Assembly (NCBI GenBank): GCA_964410665.1
Contig: CAYPIE010000022.1
Span: forward strand, 8,804-72,803
Reading direction: 5' to 3'
DNA length: 64,000 nucleotides
DNA from: CAYPIE01 sp964410665
Lineage (GTDB): Bacteria; Planctomycetota; Planctomycetia; Gemmatales; Gemmataceae
Translations under genes and position numbers: made by a program
Shown: positions 17,014 through 26,200 of the stretch, piece after piece
How positions within the stretch are numbered: the first letter of the stretch is position 1
Layout of the letters: each line of letters begins with the position of its first letter
The notes under the pieces: model-generated
Database searches by the model: none
What the model saw: only the letters and a program-made list of their open reading frames with translations
Told to the model about the DNA's origin: nothing

Positions 17014-18978
17014 ATGGCAAGCCTTCCCAATGCCTATTTGGTTGTGTGCCGCGACGATGGCTTCGGCGAGGTGCACCCCCTACAAGCAGGCGCACGGCAT
17101 ACCCTAGGCCGTGCGCCGAACAATGCCATTGTGCTCAAGGATGATTTGTGCAGCCGCGAACACGCCGAGCTTTCCGGCATCGGGGATCAGTGGACCGTTC
17201 GCGATAAAGGAAGTCTCAATGGCTCCCGGCTCAATCATGAATTGATTAGTCAGACCGAACAGCCCATTCATCCACACGACCAACTGCAAGTCGGCCGTTC
17301 GCTTTTCTTGTTTTTACTCGATCTTTCCGAACTTCCCACACCCTACTCGTTGCGGCAACAATCCACGGAGGAAGAAAAACTCGAGATCAAGCAGCGATTA
17401 TCGAAGACTCGGTTTTTGCCCCCTCTCAAAGAGAAGCGGGAAAAGATTGCGCCGACCGAATCCGGACACACCATCCCGATCGAGTCCAGCCCGGCCGTAC
17501 GCACGCAGCCCGATGAAGCCTTGGCGCAGCTTTATCGGCTCGCCGTCGCCATGGGCACCGCGGAAAATCCGCAGCAACTGGCCGAAATTGTCTTGGATGG
17601 ATTGCTAGAGGCTATCCCCGTGGATGTGGGGGCGATTCTTCAGGTCAAAAAGGCCCGCGAACTAGAACTGGTCGCCTATCGGCATCGCAACCCCGCCGTG
17701 CATACTTATCACAAAGTATCAAATTTTGTGAGTGCAGAGATTGTCTCGAGTAAAGAAGCGGTGTTAGCCGAGAATGTGGCCGCGGACAAACATCTGGCGA
17801 ACCGTGAGAGCCTGGCGGAGATGAATGTCACCGGGCTGATTTGTGCACCGATTCTCGATCATGACCGCGTGATTGGCCTGGTGCACCTCTATTCGACCCA
17901 GACGGGCCACACCCTGACCAGCGAGGATCTGGAATTTTCCTTGACCGTGGCACGCCAGCTCGGCATGGCCTGGCACCAGGTACAGCGTCAAGAATCGCTC
18001 TCGGTCGAGAATCGCGAACTCCGCACACAGCTGCGTTTGGAAAGCGAACTCGTCGGCGCCAGCCCCGCCTTACGAGAGATCGAGTCGCAGATCTCGCGAG
18101 TCGCCGCGACCCAGGCGACGGTACTGATCCGAGGCGAAAGTGGCAGCGGTAAGGAATTGGTCGCCCGAGGCATTCACCAGTCGAGTCCACGTCGGGAAAA
18201 CCCGCTGATCTGCTTAAACTGCGCAGCCTTGACCGAAAGCTTGCTTGAGAGCGAACTGTTCGGCCATGAGAAAGGGGCCTTCACCGGAGCCACCGATCGC
18301 ATGATCGGCAAGTTTGAAGCCGCCGACCGCGGTACCCTATTTCTCGATGAAATCGGTGAGATGAACCTGTCCACCCAGGCCAAGCTGCTACGCGTCCTGG
18401 AAGGCCATCCCTTTGAACGCGTCGGCGGCAACACACCGATCAAGGTCGATGTCCGAGTCGTGGCCGCGACGAACCGCCCTCTGGAGGAAGCGGTCCGTGA
18501 GGGTACCTTTCGCCGCGATTTGTTCTTCCGTCTGCAAGTGGTCGAGATCTGGGTGCCACCACTACGTGACCGCAAAGACGATGTCTCGCTCCTGGCAGAA
18601 CATTTTCTCAAACGCTTTACCCGCGAGACCGGGCGGAAGATTGGCGGGTTTACGCCTGGAGCCGTGAAAAAGCTTAAGGAGTATCACTGGCCGGGCAATG
18701 TCCGCGAATTACGGAATGTCATTGAACGTGCCGTCGCTCTGAGCACTGGAGATCAACTCGATGCCAGCGATATCTGGCTGACCTCCCCCGACTTTGATCT
18801 GCCCGATCGGGCCGTCGCCGGTGTCTACGAAGCAATCTCCTTAGCCGAGATCGAAAAGCGGCACATCGAGGCAACCCTGCAACACACCGACTGGAACAAG
18901 TCCCAAGCAGCGACCATCCTGGGCATCGAACGCTCGACCCTCGATCGCAAGATCAAAACCTACGATATTCAACGCTAG
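17014..18978 (+). CDS. Sigma-54-dependent activator with FHA and GAF sensor domains
   Basis: 654 residues. Residues 1-110 form an FHA domain (TLGRAPNN, CSREHAELS, GSLNGSRLN), a phosphothreonine reader. A GAF domain follows at about 165-330. The AAA+ domain has Walker A GESGSGKE (near 375), the sigma54-contacting GAFTGA loop, Walker B LFLDEIGEM, and an arginine-finger region. A Fis-type helix-turn-helix ends the protein (NKSQAATILGIERSTLDRKI). It would drive sigma54 RNA polymerase in response to a Ser/Thr-phosphorylated partner and a GAF ligand. The ATG at 17014 lies just before the FHA domain; an in-frame TTG at 16954 is possible, and neither has a clear ribosome site. It follows the protease gene by 81 bases. 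FHA-sigma54 regulators are common in planctomycetes and myxobacteria. Confidence 0.93.
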   Translation: MASLPNAYLVVCRDDGFGEVHPLQAGARHTLGRAPNNAIVLKDDLCSREHAELSGIGDQWTVRDKGSLNGSRLNHELISQTEQPIHPHDQLQVGRSLFLFLLDLSELPTPYSLRQQSTEEEKLEIKQRLSKTRFLPPLKEKREKIAPTESGHTIPIESSPAVRTQPDEALAQLYRLAVAMGTAENPQQLAEIVLDGLLEAIPVDVGAILQVKKARELELVAYRHRNPAVHTYHKVSNFVSAEIVSSKEAVLAENVAADKHLANRESLAEMNVTGLICAPILDHDRVIGLVHLYSTQTGHTLTSEDLEFSLTVARQLGMAWHQVQRQESLSVENRELRTQLRLESELVGASPALREIESQISRVAATQATVLIRGESGSGKELVARGIHQSSPRRENPLICLNCAALTESLLESELFGHEKGAFTGATDRMIGKFEAADRGTLFLDEIGEMNLSTQAKLLRVLEGHPFERVGGNTPIKVDVRVVAATNRPLEEAVREGTFRRDLFFRLQVVEIWVPPLRDRKDDVSLLAEHFLKRFTRETGRKIGGFTPGAVKKLKEYHWPGNVRELRNVIERAVALSTGDQLDASDIWLTSPDFDLPDRAVAGVYEAISLAEIEKRHIEATLQHTDWNKSQAATILGIERSTLDRKIKTYDIQR

Positions 18979-18986
18979 CTCTCCCC

Positions 18987-19016
18987 GGAGCACGGGGAGT
19001 GCAGACTCCCCGCTCC
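18987..19016 (+). terminator. Hairpin terminator between convergent genes
   Basis: CGGGGAG (18993-18999) pairs with CTCCCCG (19006-19012) around a 6-base loop, and the outer GGAG (18987-18990) with CTCC (19013-19016) leaves a two-base bulge. It lies 9 bases after the sigma54 regulator stop and 17 bases before the redoxin stop, so it may serve both strands. There is no T-run. Confidence 0.6.
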
Positions 19017-19032
19017 CTCAAGCCTTCGGCGA

Positions 19033-19785
19033 CTACTTCATACTACCCGACGTGGGCGCGTGGCCCCTCGGGGACTGGTCTGCAACCGGCCAGCCCTGGC
19101 AGCGGGCAATTTCCCGCAGGAGGGTCTCGTTCCCAAGAAACGGCTCGGCTCCATACTGAGCCCAGCGCATCCGCCTTTGGGGATCGATGATAAAGGTGGC
19201 ATGCATCAAGAATTCGGCTCGCTCTTCCTTGGCGGAGCCATGTACCCCGTAGGCATCGGCCACCGTGTAGTCGGGGTCGCAGAGCACCGGGAAAGCGAAC
19301 CGCCCGTACTCGGCAAATCGTGCCGCGGTCTGCTCGCTCGGGTCGGCACTGAGTGCTATGACTCGCGCGCCAAGCTCTTGGAAGTGGTCGAGATCATCAC
19401 TGATGGCAAACAGTTGCGCCACGCAATGGGTGCAAGAGTAGCCGTAGTAAAACACGACCACGACCGGGCCCTGCTGACACAGCGTGGACAAACCAACTCG
19501 CCGACCGAGGTCATCCCGAAGGGTAAAATCGGGAACAATCTTACCCAGCAATGGGTGCGTCTGCGTTGGAACATCGACGATGCTCGGCTCGGTGAGAACC
19601 GCGGCCAGAGAGGCCGATAGCGGGGCTCCACGATGCTCACGAACATAGGCACGGGCCGCCGCCGAGAGATCCGGCCGCAACAGCTCCTGCAAAATGTCCC
19701 GCAGCCCAAACGCCAGCGGAAAACTCAGCACAAACACGACCAGGTACCTCCGCCAGGCACCAATACTCAGGGCAGATCTGGGCAT
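19033..19785 (-). CDS. Membrane-anchored AhpC/TSA-family redoxin
   Basis: 250 residues. One transmembrane helix near residues 14-28 anchors the protein, probably with the rest in the periplasm. The thioredoxin-like domain starts at IVPDFTLRDDLGRRVGL and carries the redox pair YSCTHC (C118, C121), followed by VIALSADP, FPVLCDPDYTVADAYGV and ATFIIDPQRRMRW. This is the peroxiredoxin/redoxin fold, but with a resolved C-x-x-C rather than the single peroxidatic Cys in T-x-x-C of AhpC, so a thiol reductase or bacterioferritin-comigratory-type role is equally likely. It follows the Flp pilin gene by 37 bases on the same strand. Confidence 0.85.
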   Translation of the reverse strand: MPRSALSIGAWRRYLVVFVLSFPLAFGLRDILQELLRPDLSAAARAYVREHRGAPLSASLAAVLTEPSIVDVPTQTHPLLGKIVPDFTLRDDLGRRVGLSTLCQQGPVVVVFYYGYSCTHCVAQLFAISDDLDHFQELGARVIALSADPSEQTAARFAEYGRFAFPVLCDPDYTVADAYGVHGSAKEERAEFLMHATFIIDPQRRMRWAQYGAEPFLGNETLLREIARCQGWPVADQSPRGHAPTSGSMK

Positions 19786-19822
19786 CCGACGATCTCCACG
19801 ATGGCTCTACGCGGTTCCGTCT

Positions 19823-20011
19823 TCATGGGCTCGGCGGTCCATACACCTTACAAATCACCGCCCGACATAGCGTCTCGCTATTGATCCCCATCGCCAGGAT
19901 CACGCCAACACAGACGGTGATGATCAGGCTCAACATCACCGCGTACTCCACCGTGGTCGTACCACTTTGTCCATGCAAAAAACGATGCACATGTGTTCGA
20001 AACGAACGCAT
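19823..20011 (-). CDS. Flp-family type IVb pilin
   Basis: 62 residues matching Flp/Fap pilins: a short basic leader ending in G, then TTTVEYAVMLSLIITVCVGV, which has the invariant Glu at +5 of the mature pilin and a tyrosine (E-Y) directly after. A TadV-type prepilin peptidase would cut after the Gly before TTTVEYA. A ribosome site (GGAG) stands 7 bases upstream. No tad assembly genes (cpaB, cpaC, cpaF, tadB/C/V) are in the window, so this pilin is orphaned here and would rely on a machine encoded elsewhere. Two cysteines (C50 and C54) near the C-terminus could form a disulfide loop. Confidence 0.9.
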   Translation of the reverse strand: MRSFRTHVHRFLHGQSGTTTVEYAVMLSLIITVCVGVILAMGINSETLCRAVICKVYGPPSP

Positions 20012-20205
20012 GAAAGGTCTCCGGCTGTAGCATCAAAGAGTAGATCTATCTGATCGCGTTGAGAAAAACCAACGATTTCTGAGGGGGATGTGAGGCGGCA
20101 GGGGAGCTTGAACGGGTATACTTACATTAAATAGCCAGTGCTGCCGTGGCAAACCCAAAATTGCAAGAATCACGGAGCACTGGTACGTTTTCGTCGCCTA
20201 GGAGC

Positions 20206-21618
20206 TTATTTCTTGGATACGACCTTGGAATTCCACGGTTGCATAAGCAGTTTTAGCTCGTCGAGGACCTTGGCATAATCGGAGTTGTCGGCCAAATTGT
20301 TGTACTCCTGCGGGTCGTTTTGGTGGTCGTAAAGCTCGAGCCCCTTGTTCCCACCATCCCATTCGGTGTACCGCCACCGAGGTGTACGCAGGCTGACCCC
20401 CACAAAATCCCGGCGGTTCACCTGAGAATATGCCGCGGGTTTGACTTGCTGGGCTGGGTTGTGGAGGACCGGTACGAGGCTGGTGCCATCCAAGTAAGCG
20501 GGCGTCTTCAGGCCACACAGTTCAGCCAGGGTCGGGTACAGATCGATCAGTTCGACGGGGGCGTTGGCCACCTTCCCATTACCAGCCATACCCGGTGCGT
20601 GAATCAGCAACGGCACTCTGGCCGAACGCTCAAACAGGCTCTTCTTTTTCCACAGCCCGTGATCACCCAAATGGTAACCATGATCGCTGCAGAACACTAC
20701 CACGGTGTTCTCACGTAAGCCAAGACGGTCCAGGGCGTTGAGCAGGCGACCCAATTGGGCATCCATAAAGGCGGTCGAAGCGTAATAGGCCTGGATCGCT
20801 TCTTGCCGTTGGCGATCGGTCATCTGTGCCTCCTCGTTCTTGGCACTGGCCAACGCCGGAGCAGGCAACTGGGCCCGAAAGTTCTCGGGGATCTGCGGAA
20901 GCCGGATCGACTCGAGCGGATACCGGGCGAAATACTTCTTGGGCGCGACATATGGAGTGTGCGGACGATAGAAGCCGACGGCCAGGAAGAACGGCTGATC
21001 TTTCCGTCGGTCAAGTAGCTCGATCGCTTCGGTGGCGCCGATGCCATCGGTCTGCTCCTCGTCCGTGCCGTCAGCGGCCAGCCAGCTCAGGGTCCCGCCG
21101 AATTGCCCCTTGCGTAGCGAAAAGATCTTGGCCTCTTCCTCCTTGTCGCGGCCACGTGGGTTGATGGTCTGATCCCAGCTGCGGGCATCGTCGAGCCCCC
21201 CGGTGCCAATGTTGCGTGGCACGCCATAGTGATACAGTTTGCCGACCCGAGCCACGAAATACCCGTTACGCTTGAACAACTCCGGCAGCGTCACCGTGTT
21301 GGGTATGTACTGACGGAAGTGTGGCGAGATGCCCCCGTCGCGTGGATTGCGTAACACGCCATTCGCGTTCGGTCGCCGCCCGGTCAAGAACGAGGCTCGG
21401 CTCGGCGAGCACAGCGGATACTGACAATACGCGGCGTTAAACCGCACCCCTTTAGCCGCGAGCTGATCGAGCTGGGGCGACTGCACCATCGGGTGACCAT
21501 AGCAACCTAAATCGGTGTTGAGATCATCTGAAACGACGAACAACACGTTGAGCTTCTTGGCCTGGGCAGGACAAGTCACTAGCGTGAACAGCATGAGCAA
21601 GCAGAGAAGTGATCGCAC
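20206..21618 (-). CDS. Secreted sulfatase, iduronate-2-sulfatase type
   Basis: 470 residues from a GTG at 21618, which has GAGG 7 bases upstream; a TTG at 21639 also stays in frame. A signal peptide ends at AQA (residue 20). Family S1 sulfatase features are complete: metal-ligand DD at 31-32, the formylglycine signature CSPSR with Cys70, the activating TGRRPN, HTPYVAPKKYF, FCSDHGYHLGDHG (metal Asp/His) and WRYTEWD at the C-terminus. It would hydrolyse a sulfate ester of a polysaccharide in the periplasm or outside. Maturation needs a formylglycine-generating enzyme, which is not in the window. Monocistronic; such genes are very numerous in planctomycetes. Confidence 0.93.
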   Translation of the reverse strand: MRSLLCLLMLFTLVTCPAQAKKLNVLFVVSDDLNTDLGCYGHPMVQSPQLDQLAAKGVRFNAAYCQYPLCSPSRASFLTGRRPNANGVLRNPRDGGISPHFRQYIPNTVTLPELFKRNGYFVARVGKLYHYGVPRNIGTGGLDDARSWDQTINPRGRDKEEEAKIFSLRKGQFGGTLSWLAADGTDEEQTDGIGATEAIELLDRRKDQPFFLAVGFYRPHTPYVAPKKYFARYPLESIRLPQIPENFRAQLPAPALASAKNEEAQMTDRQRQEAIQAYYASTAFMDAQLGRLLNALDRLGLRENTVVVFCSDHGYHLGDHGLWKKKSLFERSARVPLLIHAPGMAGNGKVANAPVELIDLYPTLAELCGLKTPAYLDGTSLVPVLHNPAQQVKPAAYSQVNRRDFVGVSLRTPRWRYTEWDGGNKGLELYDHQNDPQEYNNLADNSDYAKVLDELKLLMQPWNSKVVSKK

Positions 21619-21699
21619 GGAGAAGCCTCGGCAAACCAAATAGGATCTAGATGGTGATGTGGGCTGAGTCTAACCAGCCGAGGGCCGCATCGCAACGAT

Positions 21700-23013
21700 T
21701 CAGCTTGCGCGACGTTCACTCAACGCGATACTCGGCGTCACACGAGCGAACAGGGCAAGCGTCCGTTCGACCGCGCCCTGTTGCTGACGTACCAGCTGTC
21801 GTGCATTCACCCCCATCCGCTCGCGGCCGATCGGATCGTCCAACAACCGACGGACGGCCTCGAAGAGTCCCTGGGGGGACTGGATCTGGATCGCTGCATT
21901 GGCTTCCAGCAGCCGTGCCACCACGTCGCGAAAGTTCCACACCGCTGGGCCAAACACCGTGGGGACGCCATAACCCGCCGGCTCAATCATGCTTTGGCCG
22001 CCCCGCTGGCCATCTAGACTCCCGCCCACAAAGCCCAAGTCAGCCAGCCCCCAGATCAGGTCGAGCTCTCCCATCGAGTCGACCAGGATCACCGCGGGGC
22101 GATCCACTGAAGGTGACGCAGTCTGACTGCGCCGGACAAAAGCAAAATGCTCTCGGTTTAACAGAGCTGCCACCTCATCGAAGCGTTCCGGCTTGCGCGG
22201 TACCAAAAGCAAGCGCAAGTTCGGGAAGCGGACTCGCAGACGACGGAAGGTATCCAGGACCACCTTCTCTTCCGGTGCGTGGGTGCTACCGGCGACCCAG
22301 ACCCGATCGGTGGCAGCCAGTCCCAGCAGCTGACGAAGCCCGGCTACGCGTGGATCGTCACGGCGGAAGATCGCACCGTCGTATTTCACCGATCCAGTTA
22401 TGTGGATCCGCTCAGGATCCACCCCTAAAGTCTGCAGTTGCGTGGCATAATGCTCACTCTGTACCGCCCACTCCGTCACCCGTTGCAATAACAACGGCCG
22501 TAACAGCCATGCCAACCTACGATAGCGGGCAAAGCTACGAGGACTGAGTCGGGCATTGATCACCAAGACGGGAATGTTTCGCTGTTCTGCTGCATGCAGC
22601 AAATTCGGCCACAATTCCCCTTCAGCCAAGACAATCACCCGAGGCTGGATCGTATCCAGCGAGCGGCGCACGGCCCAGGAGAAGTCCATCGGCCAAGGCA
22701 ACACGGTCAGGTCAGAAAACGCCTGGTGAGCCTGGACGAGGCCCGTCTCAGTGCTGGCACTGACGATACAGTGCCAGTCTGGATAGCGTGGACGGAAACG
22801 CCCGATCACCCGCCGAAGCAGTTGCACTTCCCCGACACTGACACCATGGAACCAGACACGGGGCCCGACCCCTAGCTCGTCAAGCTGTCGATGTCCCAGA
22901 AGCCGGCAACGCCAGTTCGCTCGATACCTCCCGGTACGGACCGCTCGGACCAGCAGCCACGGTGATAGGAGCATCAGGGCAACGGCATAGACGAGGTTGA
23001 TCAGGTAGGGCAT
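21700..23013 (-). CDS. waaA: 3-deoxy-D-manno-octulosonic acid (Kdo) transferase
   Basis: 437 residues. The N-terminal membrane helix (LINLVYAVALMLLSPW), the GT30 start VWFHGVSVGEVQLL with its conserved Glu, VLAEGELWPNLL, ARLSPRSFARYRRL and HITGSVKYDG are all as in WaaA/KdtA. A GT-B C-terminal half follows (VWVAGSTHAPEE, LLVPRKPERF, SMIEPAGYGVPTVFGP). It moves Kdo from CMP-Kdo to lipid A precursor in the cytoplasmic membrane, which implies that this organism makes lipopolysaccharide. The start is uncertain: 23013 fits family N-termini, while 23022 or a TTG at 23142 are in frame and have no better ribosome site. It lies downstream of secA on the same strand but is separated from it by a hairpin. 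Confidence 0.92.
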   Translation of the reverse strand: MPYLINLVYAVALMLLSPWLLVRAVRTGRYRANWRCRLLGHRQLDELGVGPRVWFHGVSVGEVQLLRRVIGRFRPRYPDWHCIVSASTETGLVQAHQAFSDLTVLPWPMDFSWAVRRSLDTIQPRVIVLAEGELWPNLLHAAEQRNIPVLVINARLSPRSFARYRRLAWLLRPLLLQRVTEWAVQSEHYATQLQTLGVDPERIHITGSVKYDGAIFRRDDPRVAGLRQLLGLAATDRVWVAGSTHAPEEKVVLDTFRRLRVRFPNLRLLLVPRKPERFDEVAALLNREHFAFVRRSQTASPSVDRPAVILVDSMGELDLIWGLADLGFVGGSLDGQRGGQSMIEPAGYGVPTVFGPAVWNFRDVVARLLEANAAIQIQSPQGLFEAVRRLLDDPIGRERMGVNARQLVRQQQGAVERTLALFARVTPSIALSERRAS

Positions 23014-23154
23014 GGAATCCATTCCATGAGTTCGGATGGGTCGGGGTGGTAAGTGCTCGTTCCACCAGGCCGCGATCGCCGAAGGACGTGAGTCCAGAGC
23101 TCTACCTTCGATGATCGTTGCAACCACAATCTTGCCGTTCAAGGGCTAGCGTCT

Positions 23155-23191
23155 CTTCTGCTGAGCTCTGAGGTCCGGGACTCAGCAGAAG
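23155..23191 (-). terminator. Hairpin after secA
   Basis: A perfect 11-bp stem, CTTCTGCTGAG (23155-23165) with CTCAGCAGAAG (23181-23191), and a 15-base loop. It lies 29 bases downstream of the secA stop. There is no T-run on the transcribed side, so Rho-independent function is possible but not certain. Confidence 0.55.
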
Positions 23192-23220
23192 CGGCAAAAC
23201 AAGAGCTTCGGCAGTTCGAC

Positions 23221-26200
23221 TTAGGTTCGGGTCGCTTCCTTGCCCATGTGACAGTTTTTGTATTTTTTGCCGCTACCGCACGGGCATGGATCGTTGCGGC
23301 CAACCTTTTTGTTCAGATTCCGGATCGGCTCGGGCTTTTTGGCCTCGCTGGTGTTGGCAGTGCCTTGGGCCTGCTGGCTTTGCTGAGCGCGCATCGAGGA
23401 AATGGATTGGGCCTCCGCATGCGACGCCGAGGCACCGGCCCACAGCGCATCCTGGAGAACCTCTGCGCCACCAATGCTCTCAACCCGGAACACAGCATCG
23501 CTGACGCGATCCTGCATACTCTCCCACATCGCCTCGAATTCTTTCATCCCCTGCCGTTTGTACTCGGTCTTCGGATCAATCTGGCCATAAGCCATCAGCC
23601 CGATCCCAGCGCGAAGATGGTCCATCGTCAGTAAGTGCGTTTTCCAAGCGGCATCCAGAATATCGAGAATCAGCCGGCGTTCGACGCTACGCATTTCGCG
23701 GCGATATTTGAAGTCAAATTCATTCCAGAGCGTCTGTGTAATCGACTCGGCCGTCTCGCCGACCAGACGTTCGGGAGCAACCTCGATGCCCGTGGCAGTC
23801 TTGAACCATTCGCCAAGCTCAAGCGCATCTTCGTGCTCGGCGTGCCGAGTTCCGCTTAAGGCATCACCGACCTTGTCATCGATCGCTTCCTGATCCATCT
23901 CTGGATAGTAGCCACGGCTCATCTGCAGAATCAGATCGCGACACTGCGAGCGGGACAGGGTGCGGAAGGTGTCGTCTTCGGTACCCACCGATTGGCCCGG
24001 AAAACGTTCCTTCGCCCAGTTCAGCAACCCCTCACGGTCATACTTGACGGCATTGGGGGTGGTCGTGTGGTCCGCCAGGTACTGCGACATGGCCGCGAGC
24101 ACCGGGAAGAGGATGTCCCGCTCGCGATAGACCATACGGACGGTATTGCTCAGCTGCTGGTGAATCTCGCTGCGGTCCTTGCCACTAAGCTCATCGGGGG
24201 ACAGTAGAATGGTGAACTTGTTACGGACCCAATCGGACAACGAACGAAGCCCCCAATCATCCTCCAGAAACGGCCGGCCATCGCTCAAATCGAACTGCTC
24301 AACCTGCAGCGTACATTGTTCGAGCAGATAGTCGACCAATGCCTCACGGCCAATTTTCTTGAGTTCACGGTCAATCAGTTTCAAGCCATACCGGGTATTG
24401 ATCACCCGGGCCATCTCCTGCCATTTCCAGTCTTTGGGATCCTCATCCGCGTTTAGATTCTCCTCCATCGCTTCTTGGATGTGCGTTTCGACCATGCGGA
24501 TGACCTTGTCCTTGACGAAGCGGTCGGCTTCTTCAAAGGTCATGCCGCGGAAGTCACTAGCGTCGAAGTCTTCGCCGACCCGATTGCGTGCATACTCGGC
24601 AAAGGTGGCCGCACCATATTCACCGTCCAGATAGCGATTCAACGCCTCGTCGAGCTGCTCATCGATCATCTCAAGGATGTAGCGCTTACAGTTCATGCCG
24701 TCGAGGATACGCTGGCGGGTGCCGTAGATCTGCTTGCGCTGGTGGTCCATGACCTCGTCGTATTCGAGCAGATTCTTCCGCTGGTCGAAGTGCATTTCTT
24801 CGACCTTTTTCTGGGCTTTTTGGATCTGCCGAGTGACCAGGTTACTTTCGATCGGTTCGCCTTCCTGCATACCCAAACGGGTCAACCAGTTGGCCACCCA
24901 CTCTCCGGCAAAGATGCGCATCAAATCATCTTGGAGGGACACAAAAAAACGCGACGAGCCTGGATCGCCCTGGCGGCCGGAGCGGCCGCGCAGCTGGTTG
25001 TCGATCCGCCGCGACTCGTGACGTTCGGTGCCGATGATATGGAGCCCGCCGAGTTCCTTGATCTCCTCGCCTTGTGCTTTCATCTTTTCCCGAGCTTCGA
25101 TGCGGTTGACCGTCTCCTTCCAGACCTCCTCGAGCACTTCGAGTCGGGTCGGATACAGGGGCCGGCCATCGGCATCTTTCTTCTGCTTGAGTTCGGCCCA
25201 GGCCAGGGTCTCAGGGTTCCCGCCCAGGATGATGTCGGTACCTCGGCCGGCCATGTTGGTCGCAATGGTGACGGCACCACGCCGGCCCGCTTGGGCGACG
25301 ATCTCGGCCTCGCGAGCGACATTCTCCGGTTTGGCGTTCAGCAGTTCATACTTAATCCCTCGGCGCTTGAGCATGTCGCTCAGTTTCTCGGACTTGGCCA
25401 CATCGGTGGTCCCAATCAGGATCGGGCGACCTTCGGAATTCACCCGCACCACTTCATCCACCACGGCGTCCCACTTCTCACGCTCGGTGCGATAAATCAA
25501 GTCCGCAGAGTTGACGCGCCGCAGCGGCTTGTTGGTCGGAATGGCAACGACGTTCAGCTTGTAGATCTTCCAGAACTCATCCGCCTCGGTCATCGCGGTC
25601 CCGGTCATGCCAGCGAGCTTCTTATACAGTTTGAAGTAGTTCTGAAGCGTAATCGTCGCCAGCGTTTGGGTTTCTTGCTTGATCTGGACGCCTTCGTTTT
25701 TGTGCTTGGCCTCGATGGCCTGGTGAAGGCCGTCACTCCACTGGCGGCCGAACATCGGGCGTCCGGTGAACTCGTCAATGATCACAATCCGCTTCTCACC
25801 CTCGTGGTGCATCACCATGTACTTTTTGTCCTTTTGGTACAAGTGGTGAGCCTTGAGGGCATTGTCGATCAGGTGCGGCCACTCCATGTTGCCGGGGGTG
25901 TAAAAGCTCTCAACACCGGCCAACTCTTCGGCCTTGCGGATCCCATCGTCGGTGAGGTGGCAGGTGTGTTCTTTTTCCTTTACCTCGAAATACTTGCCCG
26001 GCTCGCGTCTCTGCAGATCGGTGAGCTGCAGTGCGATGCGGTTGGCATCTTCATAGCGGCGGGTATCACGGTGGGCCGGACCGGAAATGATCAAAGGCGT
26101 ACGTGCTTCATCGATCAGGATGTTGTCGACTTCGTCGATGATGGCATAGTTCAGGGCACGCTGGCACTGCTGCAGGTAGGTCGGGTAGTTCTCGTCCGCC

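Noticed and set aside
20150..20180. A TGGCA...TTGCA pair resembling a sigma54 promoter.
   Set aside because: The spacing between the GG and GC elements is three bases too long for a -24/-12 promoter.
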